Shown here: positions 1 through 6,497 of the stretch, in pieces
Numbering within the stretch: position 1 is the stretch's first letter
How the letters are laid out: each line of letters starts with the position of its first letter
Source of the DNA: an uncultured Streptomyces sp.
Lineage (GTDB): Bacteria; Actinomycetota; Actinomycetes; Streptomycetales; Streptomycetaceae
Direction of reading: 5' to 3'
DNA: 6,959 nt
Assembly (NCBI GenBank): GCA_946480485.1
Contig: CAMLJW010000287.1
Span: forward strand, 1-6,959
The notes under the pieces: model-generated
The model's input: the letters and a program-made list of their open reading frames with translations, nothing else
What the model was told of the DNA's origin: nothing
Databases searched by the model: none
Program-made: the position numbers and the translations under genes

Positions 1-1
1 G

Positions 2-1702
2 CTCCGGGCCGACGGCGACGGCGGCATGGCCGACATGCTGTCCGGGGTGGACTTCACGCCCGGACAGGGCATCGACTTCGGGGCGGTCGGCGAGGTCCTG
101 CTCTGGGTCCTCCTCGTCTACGTGGCGGCGGGCCTGCTCATGCTGGTCTCCACCCGCATGTCGATCCTGGTGATCAACCGGACGGTCTTCCGAATGCGCG
201 AGGACGTACAGACGAAGCTGTCGCGGCTGCCGCTGTCGTACTTCGACAAGCGGCAGCGCGGTGAGGTGCTCAGCCGCGCTACGAACGACATCGACAACAT
301 CGGTCAGACGCTCCAGCAGTCGATGGGGCAGCTCGTCAACTCGCTGCTCAGCATCGTCGGCGTGCTGGCGATGATGTTCTGGGTGTCACCGGGCCTCGCG
401 CTGGTGGCGCTGGTGACGGTGCCGCTGTCGTTTGTCGTCGCCAAGTGGGTGGGCAGGCGGTCGCAGCCGCAGTTCGTGCAGCAGTGGCGGACCACCGGCA
501 AGCTCAACGCACATATCGAGGAGATGTATACCGGGCACACGCTGGTCAAAATCTTCGGGCGGCAGGACGAGTCGGCGGCGCAGTTCGCCGAGCAGAACGA
601 CAAGTTGTACGAGGCCGGGTTCAAGGCGCAGTTCAACAGCGGGGTTTTGCAGCCGCTGATGATGTTCGTGTCGAACCTGAACTATGTGCTGGTGGCGGTG
701 GTAGGCGGGCTTCGGGTGGCGTCGGGAGCCCTGTCGATCGGTGACGTGCAGGCCTTCATCCAGTACTCGCGGCAGTTTTCGATGCCGCTCACGCAGATCG
801 CGTCGACGGCGAACCTCGTGCAGTCCGCAGTCGCCTCGGCCGAGCGGATCTTCGAACTGCTCGACGCGGAGGAGCAGGAGGCGGACCCCGTGCCCGGCGA
901 GAAGCCGGCGGAGGTACATGAGGTACATGAGGTAAGGGAGATACCGAAGATACGGGGACGCGTTGCGCTGGAGAACGTGTCCTTCCGCTACGACCCCGAG
1001 AAGCCGCTCATCGAGGACCTGTCACTGAAGGCCGAACCCGGTCATACGGTGGCGATCGTCGGGCCGACGGGTGCGGGCAAGACGACGCTAGTCAATCTGC
1101 TGATGCGGTTCTACGAGGTCACCGGTGGGCGCATCACCCTCGACGGGGTCGACGTCGCGAAGATGTCGCGCGACGAACTCCGGGCCGGGATCGGCATGGT
1201 GCTGCAGGACACCTGGCTGTTCGGGGGCACGATCGCGCAGAACATCGCCTACGGGGCCTCTCGCGAGGTGACGCGCGGGGAGATCGAGGAGGCAGCGCGG
1301 GCCGCGCACGCAGACCGGTTCATTCGTACGTTGCCGGACGGGTACGACACCGTCATCGACGACGAGGGGTCGGGGGTCAGTGCGGGCGAGAAGCAGCTCA
1401 TCACCGTCGCGCGGGCGTTCCTGTCCGATCCAGTGATCCTGGTGCTCGACGAGGCCACGAGTTCGGTCGACACCCGGACCGAGGTTCTGATCCAGAAGGC
1501 GATGGCGAAGCTGGCGCATGGGCGGACGTCGTTCGTGATCGCTCACCGGCTGTCGACGATTCGGGACGCCGACACGATTCTGGTGATGGAGAACGGGTCG
1601 ATCGTGGAACAGGGCACGCACGAGGAGCTGTTGGGGGCGGGCGGGACGTATGCGCGCCTGTACCAGGCCCAGTTCGCGCAGGCGGTGGCTGAGGTGGGCT
1701 GA
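2..1702 (+). CDS. ABC exporter (fused membrane + ATPase half-transporter), 5'-truncated by window edge
   Basis: This is a type IV (ABCB/MsbA-like) exporter half-transporter: a membrane domain and an ATPase domain in one chain that works as a dimer in the cytoplasmic membrane. The frame is open to the left edge, so the true start and the first membrane helix lie outside; the Met at 26 is internal and is used here only for numbering. Hydrophobic segments fall near residues 23-51, 103-120, 122-140, 205-228 and 236-262. The ATPase domain follows from about 311 and is complete: Walker A GPTGAGKTT (346-354), Q-loop Gln394, signature VSAGEKQ (451-457), Walker B with catalytic Glu476, D-loop SSVD, and H-loop His507. 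The site therefore looks catalytically competent. The signature is VSAGE rather than LSGGQ, a common variant in actinobacterial exporters. Many of these act as heterodimers encoded side by side, so a partner gene may lie just upstream. The substrate cannot be told from sequence. The gene converges on the sigma gene. Confidence 0.93.
   Translation, partial: LRADGDGGMADMLSGVDFTPGQGIDFGAVGEVLLWVLLVYVAAGLLMLVSTRMSILVINRTVFRMREDVQTKLSRLPLSYFDKRQRGEVLSRATNDIDNIGQTLQQSMGQLVNSLLSIVGVLAMMFWVSPGLALVALVTVPLSFVVAKWVGRRSQPQFVQQWRTTGKLNAHIEEMYTGHTLVKIFGRQDESAAQFAEQNDKLYEAGFKAQFNSGVLQPLMMFVSNLNYVLVAVVGGLRVASGALSIGDVQAFIQYSRQFSMPLTQIASTANLVQSAVASAERIFELLDAEEQEADPVPGEKPAEVHEVHEVREIPKIRGRVALENVSFRYDPEKPLIEDLSLKAEPGHTVAIVGPTGAGKTTLVNLLMRFYEVTGGRITLDGVDVAKMSRDELRAGIGMVLQDTWLFGGTIAQNIAYGASREVTRGEIEEAARAAHADRFIRTLPDGYDTVIDDEGSGVSAGEKQLITVARAFLSDPVILVLDEATSSVDTRTEVLIQKAMAKLAHGRTSFVIAHRLSTIRDADTILVMENGSIVEQGTHEELLGAGGTYARLYQAQFAQAVAEVG
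911..937 (+). repeat. 9-bp in-frame tandem repeat in ABC linker
   Basis: Three 9-bp units lie head to tail, two identical (gaggtacat) and a third diverging at its end (gaggtaagg). They are in frame and encode EVH-EVH-EVR at residues 297-305, in the linker joining the membrane domain to the ATPase domain. The units use GTA and CAT, and the following codons include ATA twice; all of these are uncommon in genomes of this composition. Confidence 0.9.
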
Positions 1703-1735
1703 AGGCTCCGCCCCGGGAGTGCCCGCAGGTTTTCG

Positions 1736-1807
1736 CCCCCGCCGCCCCTGCCCTCCCCCCTGCTCGGGCGAAGCCTGGAGCTTGGGGAGGGGTAGAGGCG
1801 GCGGGGG
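1736..1807. terminator. Bidirectional terminator, long imperfect inverted repeat between convergent genes
   Basis: The left arm (1736-1758) and the right arm (1784-1807) are complementary. The outer 11 bp pair perfectly (1736-1746 with 1797-1807), and the rest pairs with two mismatches, one of which can be a G-U wobble, and one bulged base. The inner part can fold further: gctc at 1762-1765 with gagc at 1778-1781, and ggc with gcc around a short loop. It lies in the 116 bp between the two converging stop codons (1702 and 1819), where a two-way terminator is expected. There is no U-tract, as is usual for Streptomyces terminators. The inner sequence (tgctcgggcgaagcctggag) resembles a repeat that, from memory, recurs between genes across Streptomyces genomes. 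Confidence 0.8.
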
Positions 1808-1818
1808 TGAGCAATCCC

Positions 1819-3126
1819 TCAGTCCAAATAGCCCCGCAGCTGGTCCGCGAACGCGTGGTCCCGGAGCTTGCTCAGGGTCTTCGACTCGATCTGGCGGACG
1901 CGCTCACGCGAGACGCCGAAGATGTGGCCGATCTCCTCCAGGGTTCGGGGACGTCCGTCCGCGAGCCCGTAGCGGAGTTGCACGACCTTGCGTTCACGCT
2001 CGCCGAGGGTGGAGAGGACGGCTTCCAGGTGCTCCCTGAGCAGGAGGAAGGCAGCCGACTCGACGGGGGACGTCGCGTCGCCGTCCTCGATCAGGTCACC
2101 CAGGGCCGCGTCGTCCTCCTCGCCCACCGGCGCGTGGAGGGAGACGGGTTCCTGGGCCAGCCGCAGGACCGCACTGACCCGCTCGCTCGGCACGTCGAGC
2201 TGGACAGCGACCTCTTCGGGGGTCGGCTCGCACCCGTGCTCCTGGAGCAAGCGGCGCTGCACACGGACGACACGGTTGATCAGCTCGACGACGTGGACGG
2301 GGACGCGTATGGTCCGGGCCTGGTCGGCGAGGGCGCGGGACATGGCCTGCCGGATCCACCAGGTCGCGTAGGTGGAGAATTTGTATCCGCGGGCGTAGTC
2401 GAATTTCTCCACAGCCCGGATAAGACCGAGATTTCCTTCCTGTACCAGGTCGAGCATGGTCAGGCCCCGGCCCACATACCGCTTGGCGACGGAGACGACG
2501 AGACGCAGGTTGGCCTCGATGAGGCGGCGCTTGGCCATCCGCCCCATGACCACCAACTTGTCGAGTTCGAGGGTGAGTTGACTGTCCAGGTCGGGGGTGC
2601 CCGCCAGCTTCTCCTCGGCGAAGAGTCCGGCCTCGACGCGACACGCGAGCTCCACCTCCTCGGCCGCGGTGAGCAGCGGGATCCGTCCGATCTCGTGCAG
2701 ATACTGGCGGAACAGGTCGCAGGACGGGCCGCCGGTGTCGGTGGCGCGGGCGCGACCCAGCGGCTCGGCGGGCTCGGGAGCCCCGGCCTCGACGACGACG
2801 CCGACGCCGACAGGGCCGTCGAGGCCGGGCGGGCTCTCCGGTCCGGTCTCGGGGTGGTGCGCGACACGGCTCTGTGGCGGCACCGTGTCCTTGATGGTCT
2901 CGGTAGGGGTGAGGGTCCGGGTCTGCACGGGGGCGACCTCCAGGGTGATCGCTGCTGAGGCGTACGGCAGCGGTACTTCACGAACGGACTCGACGGCCGC
3001 GCCGCCGTCCGTCCCGTACACATTGAGCGGAACAGCGGGGATGGAGGACCCGTCGCGTGCGGGTCGGCCGCGCTCCGAGGACTCAGGCACCGGAACCCAG
3101 TGTGGCGTAAGACACATCCTCGCCAC
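1819..3126 (-). CDS. hrdA: RNA polymerase sigma factor, RpoD family group 2 (HrdA-like)
   Basis: This sigma subunit directs RNA polymerase to -10/-35 promoters. The 435-residue protein has a Pro/Ala/Val-rich N-terminal stretch (1-133) with no recognisable region 1.1, then region 1.2 (about 134-172), region 2 (about 192-275, with [13 protein letters not shown] at 248-260), region 3 (about 276-355) and region 4 (about 356-435). The region 4 helix-turn-helix (about 394-422) keeps the -35-contacting residues Arg407, Glu408, Arg411 and Gln412. It lacks the long N-terminus of the essential factor HrdB, so it is a group 2 paralogue. HrdA is the best match given its place beside dnaG; HrdC and HrdD are less likely. 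The start is uncertain: GTG at 3126, ATG at 3117 and GTG at 3090 are all possible, and none has a good ribosome binding site. Oddities are Ser263 in place of the usual Thr in region 2.4, and DHAFA (423-427) in place of HPSRS. From memory, S. coelicolor hrdA mutants have no obvious phenotype, so this is an accessory factor. Confidence 0.93.
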   Translation of the reverse strand: MARMCLTPHWVPVPESSERGRPARDGSSIPAVPLNVYGTDGGAAVESVREVPLPYASAAITLEVAPVQTRTLTPTETIKDTVPPQSRVAHHPETGPESPPGLDGPVGVGVVVEAGAPEPAEPLGRARATDTGGPSCDLFRQYLHEIGRIPLLTAAEEVELACRVEAGLFAEEKLAGTPDLDSQLTLELDKLVVMGRMAKRRLIEANLRLVVSVAKRYVGRGLTMLDLVQEGNLGLIRAVEKFDYARGYKFSTYATWWIRQAMSRALADQARTIRVPVHVVELINRVVRVQRRLLQEHGCEPTPEEVAVQLDVPSERVSAVLRLAQEPVSLHAPVGEEDDAALGDLIEDGDATSPVESAAFLLLREHLEAVLSTLGERERKVVQLRYGLADGRPRTLEEIGHIFGVSRERVRQIESKTLSKLRDHAFADQLRGYLD

Positions 3127-3130
3127 GAGG
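3118..3130 (-). repeat. Palindrome over the candidate sigma-gene starts
   Basis: cctcg-cca-cgagg is a perfect 5-bp inverted repeat with a 3-base centre. It covers the GTG at 3126 and abuts the ATG at 3117. If transcribed it would place a small hairpin on the start region; it could equally be chance in GC-rich DNA. Confidence 0.4.
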
Positions 3131-3159
3131 GGCGTGCGGTGACTTTTTGCGTCCGGTCC

Positions 3160-3175
3160 GTGACCGTGCGGTCAC
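3160..3175 (-). promoter_or_regulatory. Possible operator: GTGACC-N4-GGTCAC palindrome upstream of sigma gene
   Basis: This is a perfect 6-bp inverted repeat with a 4-base spacer, lying 34 bp before the GTG at 3126 in the 90-bp gap between dnaG and the sigma gene. On the minus strand the motif gtgaccgcacg is nearly repeated 32 bp further on (gtcaccgcacg, ending near 3133). A dyad plus a nearby related copy suits a repressor or activator site, but no regulator is identified. A plain RNA hairpin is the alternative. I found no convincing -10 box in this gap. Confidence 0.4.
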
Positions 3176-3188
3176 CCTGACGGACAAG

Positions 3189-3206
3189 GTGCCCGGCCAG
3201 GGGCAC
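3189..3206 (-). terminator. Hairpin 10 bases after dnaG stop
   Basis: The arms gtgccc and gggcac (3189-3194 and 3201-3206) pair perfectly around a 6-base loop, starting 10 bases after the dnaG stop codon on the minus strand. There is no T-run after it. It may be a weak terminator or an attenuator limiting read-through from dnaG into the sigma gene. Confidence 0.5.
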
Positions 3207-3216
3207 GAAAGCACTG

Positions 3217-5118
3217 TCAGAGCGCTTCCGCGCCCCGCTCGCGCAGTGCCTGCCCGTACTGCTGGAGCACCCACAACTCGTTCTGCACGGCGGCAAGATG
3301 GCCCGGGTCTGCGTGCGTGCCGAGGCGGGCGAGAGTGCCCTGGACCTCGTGGACGCGGCGGTCGACTGCGCGGCGGCGGACCATGACGAGCTGATCGTCG
3401 GCGTACACCTCGTCGACGGTCCGGCGCATGATGGCCTCGACCGCGAGCTCCGTGACCATGGCACGGACCGCGTCGTCCGGAGCGGCTTCGCGGACCCGGA
3501 CCAGATACTCCTGGGAGTCCTGGACGCCGAACTCCGCGCCGCCCGCGTCCATGATTGCCTGCCGTACGGCGGCGTACGGAGGGGCGGTGAACTCGTCGGC
3601 CCCGTATGCGTCGAAAGCCGGGGAGACCAACTCCGGGCGCTGCAGGGCCAGTTTGAGCAGCTCACGCTCGGTGGCGTACACGGGATTACGGAGGGTCAGG
3701 GCCGGGCCCGACAGGGTTCTCACCGCGGCGTACTGCTGTGGGGGGCGCTGTTGCTCGGCCGGCGCGGGGCCCTTGCCGCCCCGGTCCCGCGCCCAACGGG
3801 CCAGCTGGGCCACCCGCTTGACCACGAACTGCGTGTCCAGGATGCCGAGCATGCCGGCGAGCTGTACGGCCACCTCGTGCTGGGCGCCGCTGTTCTTGAT
3901 GCGGGCCACGACGGGCGCCGCCTCGTCGAGCGCGCCGGCGCGGCCCGCGGGCGTTTCCAGGTCATAGCGGGCGACGATCCGGCGCAGCGCGAACTCGAAG
4001 AGCGGCATTCGGGGTTCGGCCAGGTCGGCGACCGCCTCGTCGCCCTTGGCGAGGCGCAGCTCGCAGGGGTCCATGCCGTCCGGCGCGATGGCGATATAGG
4101 TCTCGGCGGCGAACTTCTGGTCGTCCTCGAAGGCCCGCAGCGCCGCCTTCTGGCCGGCCGCGTCGCCGTCGAAGGTGAAGATGACGCGGGCCGAGCCGTT
4201 GTCCATCAGCAGTCGGCGCAGGATCTTGATGTGGTCGCCGCCGAAGGCCGTGCCACAGGTCGCGATGGCGGTGGTGACGCCCGCGAGGTGGCAGGCCATC
4301 ACATCGGTGTAGCCCTCGACCACGACCGCGCGGCTGGTCTTGGCGATCTCCTTCTTGGCGAGGTCGATGCCGTACAGGACCTGGGACTTCCTGTAGATCG
4401 CCGTATCGGGGGTGTTCAGGTACTTGGGCCCGCTGTCCGATTCGTACAGCTTTCTGGCTCCGAAGCCGACGACCTCGCCGCCGATGTCGCGGATCGGCCA
4501 CATCAGGCGCCCGCGGAAGCGGTCGATGGGGCCGCGGCGGCCGTCCTGGGAGAGGCCGGAGAGGAGGAGCTCCTTGTCGGTGAAGCCTTTGCCGCGCAGA
4601 TAGCGGGTGAGGTGGTCCCAGCCCTGGGGGCTGTAGCCGACGCCGAAGTGGGCGGCGGCGGCTTGGTCGAAGCCTCGCTCCGCCAGGAACTTACGGCCCG
4701 TGTCGGCCTCGGGGCCGGTGTCGAGCTGCTCGATGTAGAACCGGGCGGCGATCTTGTGGGCCTCCACCAGCCGGATGCGCTCGCCGCGCTGGTGGGCGGG
4801 ATTGTAGCCGCCCTCCTCGTACCGCAGCGTGATGCCGGCCTGCCCGGCCAGGCGCTCGACCGCCTCCGAGAAGGAGAGGTGGTCGACCTTCATCACGAAG
4901 GTGATGGTGTCGCCGCCCTCCTGGCAGCCGAAGCAGTGGAAGAGCCCCTTGCCGGGGCTGACCTGGAAGGAGGGCGACTTCTCGTCGTGGAACGGACACA
5001 GGCCCTTGAGGTTGCCCCCGCCCGCGTTACGCAGCTGGAGGTACTCGGACACCACGGCGTCGATCGGAACCGCGTCCCGAACCGCCTTCACATCCTCGTC
5101 GTTGATCCTTCCGGCCAC
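3217..5118 (-). CDS. dnaG: DNA primase DnaG
   Basis: DnaG makes the short RNA primers used at the replication fork and works with the replicative helicase DnaB. The 633-residue length is normal for actinobacteria. An N-terminal CHC2 zinc ribbon (about 37-95) has ligands Cys41, His44, Cys62 and Cys65. The catalytic core includes the conserved YLNTPDT (233-239). The TOPRIM domain (about 262-345) carries VVVEGYTDVM with Glu268 and Asp272, then DGDAAG (317-322) with Asp317 and Asp319 for metal binding, followed by DPCEL (350-354). A Pro/Gln-rich hinge near 451-463 leads to the C-terminal helicase-interaction domain (about 480-633). The GTG start at 5118 gives an N-terminus (MAGRINDEDV) that reads as a normal actinobacterial DnaG and fits the promoter spacing, although no Shine-Dalgarno precedes it. 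It lies 46 bp after the reductase gene and 90 bp before the sigma gene, all on the same strand. Confidence 0.98.
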   Translation of the reverse strand: MAGRINDEDVKAVRDAVPIDAVVSEYLQLRNAGGGNLKGLCPFHDEKSPSFQVSPGKGLFHCFGCQEGGDTITFVMKVDHLSFSEAVERLAGQAGITLRYEEGGYNPAHQRGERIRLVEAHKIAARFYIEQLDTGPEADTGRKFLAERGFDQAAAAHFGVGYSPQGWDHLTRYLRGKGFTDKELLLSGLSQDGRRGPIDRFRGRLMWPIRDIGGEVVGFGARKLYESDSGPKYLNTPDTAIYRKSQVLYGIDLAKKEIAKTSRAVVVEGYTDVMACHLAGVTTAIATCGTAFGGDHIKILRRLLMDNGSARVIFTFDGDAAGQKAALRAFEDDQKFAAETYIAIAPDGMDPCELRLAKGDEAVADLAEPRMPLFEFALRRIVARYDLETPAGRAGALDEAAPVVARIKNSGAQHEVAVQLAGMLGILDTQFVVKRVAQLARWARDRGGKGPAPAEQQRPPQQYAAVRTLSGPALTLRNPVYATERELLKLALQRPELVSPAFDAYGADEFTAPPYAAVRQAIMDAGGAEFGVQDSQEYLVRVREAAPDDAVRAMVTELAVEAIMRRTVDEVYADDQLVMVRRRAVDRRVHEVQGTLARLGTHADPGHLAAVQNELWVLQQYGQALRERGAEAL

Positions 5119-5124
5119 GCGTGA

Positions 5125-5130
5125 ATTCTA
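5125..5130 (-). promoter_or_regulatory. Probable dnaG -10 box TAGAAT, leaderless transcript
   Basis: On the minus strand TAGAAT lies exactly 6 bases before the GTG start of dnaG. It differs from the TATAAT consensus at one base, keeps the key A2 and T6, and is AT-rich in very GC-rich DNA. With the usual 6-7 base spacing, transcription would begin at the start codon itself. No good -35 is seen upstream, and no Shine-Dalgarno lies between the box and the GTG. This is prediction from sequence only. Confidence 0.55.
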
Positions 5131-5164
5131 CGGGCGTGGTGTGACGTCCGAGCCCGGCCGTCGG

Positions 5165-6430
5165 TCAGGGGACCAGGCTGTCCAGCGGAACATGCGGGTC
5201 CGCCAGTGCCTCCGTGTTCACCTGTGCCCTCGAACGGATCAGCCGCTGGACCGGCTCCGTGACGTCCCACACGTTCACATTCATCCCGGCCAGCACCCGC
5301 TGCTCCTTCAGCCAGAAGGCGATGAACCGCCGCTTGCCCACGTCTCCCCGGATCACCACTTGGTCGTACGCGCCCGGGGGCGCCCAGCCCGAGTACTCGA
5401 GCCCGACGTCGTACTGGTCGGAGAAGAAATAGGGAACCCTGTCGTAGGTCAGCTCGTGGCCCAGCATCGAGCGGGCCGCCGCCGGGCCGCCGTTGAGGGC
5501 GTTGGCCCAGTGCTCCACGCGCAGCCGGACGCCGAAGAGGGCGTGGTGGAAGGAGGCCACGTCGCCGGCCGCGTAGATGTCGGGGTCCGAGGTGCGCAGC
5601 CGCTCGTCGACCGCGATGCCGCCGCCCTGTGGGCGGTCGACCAGGGTGAGGCCCGCGGCCTCGGCGAGGCTCGTGCGCGGGGCCGCGCCGATCGCGGCGA
5701 GCACGTCGTGAGCGGGGTGTTCCTCGCCGTCCTCCGTGCGGGCGGCCAGGACCATGCCGTCCTGGCCGATGATCTCGGTGAGCCGGGTACCGAAGCGGAA
5801 GCGGACGCCCCGTTCGGCGTGCAGATCGGTGAACATCTGCCCGATCTCCGGGCCGAAGACCCCGTACAGCGGAGTGGGCCGGGGCGCGATGACGGTGACC
5901 TCCGCGCCGTACTCGCGGGCCGCGGCCGCGACCTCCAGGCCGATCCAGCCGGCGCCCGCGATGACGATGTGGCCGTTGTCGCGGCCGAGGGCGGCGAGGA
6001 CCCCCTTGAGGCGCTCGGCGTGGGCGAGGCGGCGCAAGTGGTGCACGCCGGCCAGGCCGGTCCCCGGGATGTCGAGGCGGCGGGGCTCGGCGCCGGTCGC
6101 GAGCAGCAGCTTGTCGTAGTGGGCGAGCGTGCCGTCGTCACCGAAACGTACGGTCTTCGCGGCCCGGTCGATGGCGTCGACGGTCCGGCCGAGGTGGAGC
6201 TCGATGTCGTTGCGCGCGTACCAGGCGGGTTCGTGCACGAAGACGCTGTCGCGCTCGTCCTTGCCGAGCAGGTAGCCCTTGGACAGCGGCGGGCGCTCGT
6301 ACGGGTGGTCGCGCTCGTCGCAGATCAGTATCACGCGGCCGTTGAAGCCCTCCGCCCGGAGCGTCTCGGCCGCCTTCGCGCCGGCCAGACCTCCTCCGAC
6401 GATGACGAATGTCTGATCCGCGTCGACCAC
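5165..6430 (-). CDS. FAD-dependent NAD(P)H oxidoreductase (ferredoxin/rubredoxin reductase-like)
   Basis: This is a pyridine nucleotide-disulphide family flavoprotein of 421 residues, most like the reductases that pass electrons from NAD(P)H to a ferredoxin or rubredoxin (putidaredoxin/rhodocoxin reductase type). It has an FAD-binding Rossmann motif at the N-terminus (VIVGGGLAGA, 9-18), the conserved ERPPLSKGYL (45-54), the ATG motif (LLLATGAEPR, 108-117), a second Rossmann fold for NAD(P) (IAGAGWIGLE, 157-166), and the C-terminal FAD motif (IYAAGDVAS, 285-293). A reductase-type C-terminal domain follows from about 325. No CxxxxC redox-active pair is present, so it is not a thioredoxin- or lipoamide-type reductase. 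Residue 182, at the end of the second NAD(P)-fold strand where NAD enzymes usually carry Glu or Asp, is Ala, with Arg at 184. No ferredoxin gene is in the window, so the electron acceptor is unknown. The GTG start is fixed by a strong ribosome binding site. It sits between dgt and dnaG, with no evident link to replication. Confidence 0.9.
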   Translation of the reverse strand: MVDADQTFVIVGGGLAGAKAAETLRAEGFNGRVILICDERDHPYERPPLSKGYLLGKDERDSVFVHEPAWYARNDIELHLGRTVDAIDRAAKTVRFGDDGTLAHYDKLLLATGAEPRRLDIPGTGLAGVHHLRRLAHAERLKGVLAALGRDNGHIVIAGAGWIGLEVAAAAREYGAEVTVIAPRPTPLYGVFGPEIGQMFTDLHAERGVRFRFGTRLTEIIGQDGMVLAARTEDGEEHPAHDVLAAIGAAPRTSLAEAAGLTLVDRPQGGGIAVDERLRTSDPDIYAAGDVASFHHALFGVRLRVEHWANALNGGPAAARSMLGHELTYDRVPYFFSDQYDVGLEYSGWAPPGAYDQVVIRGDVGKRRFIAFWLKEQRVLAGMNVNVWDVTEPVQRLIRSRAQVNTEALADPHVPLDSLVP

Positions 6431-6436
6431 TTGATG

Positions 6437-6443
6437 CCTCCTC
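6437..6443 (-). promoter_or_regulatory. Ribosome binding site GAGGAGG that fixes the reductase start
   Basis: On the minus strand GAGGAGG ends 6 bases before the GTG at 6430. This is near-perfect anti-16S complementarity at ideal spacing. It supports GTG as the true start and is the only strong Shine-Dalgarno seen in the minus-strand cluster. Confidence 0.85.
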
Positions 6444-6467
6444 GTGACGGTGTCGCCTCAGTGAGCG

Positions 6468-6491
6468 TCCCGCACGGAGCGTGATGCGGGA
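6468..6491 (-). repeat. Inverted repeat in reductase leader (proximal)
   Basis: tcccgca (6468-6474) and tgcggga (6485-6491) pair perfectly over 7 bp around a 10-base loop, 24 bases before the ribosome binding site. It may be a leader hairpin or an operator; the function is unknown. Confidence 0.45.
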
Positions 6492-6497
6492 AGAGGG

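Noticed and set aside
1376..1396. ABC signature VSAGEKQ read as a degenerate, inactive site
   Set aside because: This variant is common in exporters, and Walker A, catalytic Glu476, the Q-loop and His507 are all intact, so inactivity is not supported.
1807..2958. 383-codon + strand open frame antisense to the sigma gene
   Set aside because: Shadow of the sigma frame. It begins inside the terminator and shows no protein family signature.
3144..3148. Run of five T on the + strand as part of a + strand intrinsic terminator
   Set aside because: No hairpin precedes it on the + strand at the right distance, and no + strand gene ends nearby. On the minus strand it is an A-run in the sigma leader.
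2460..3665. 401-codon minus-strand frame joining the dnaG end and the sigma start
   Set aside because: Ser/Arg/Pro-rich out-of-frame translation of dnaG and the sigma gene, so not a real fusion protein.
3298..5124. 608-codon + strand open frame antisense to dnaG
   Set aside because: High-GC antisense shadow: the frame is open because the dnaG codon positions exclude stops. The translation is Gly/Ala/Val/Arg/Leu-rich with no domain, and the dnaG strand has unmistakable motifs.
5125..5130. EcoRI-like GAATTC over the dnaG -10 box as a meaningful site
   Set aside because: It is simply part of the AT-rich -10 region. A single hexamer has no evidential weight.
4829..6484. 551-codon + strand open frame antisense to dnaG and the reductase
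   Set aside because: It crosses two well-supported genes and their gap, with low-complexity Arg/Ala/Val composition and no motif. It is a shadow frame.
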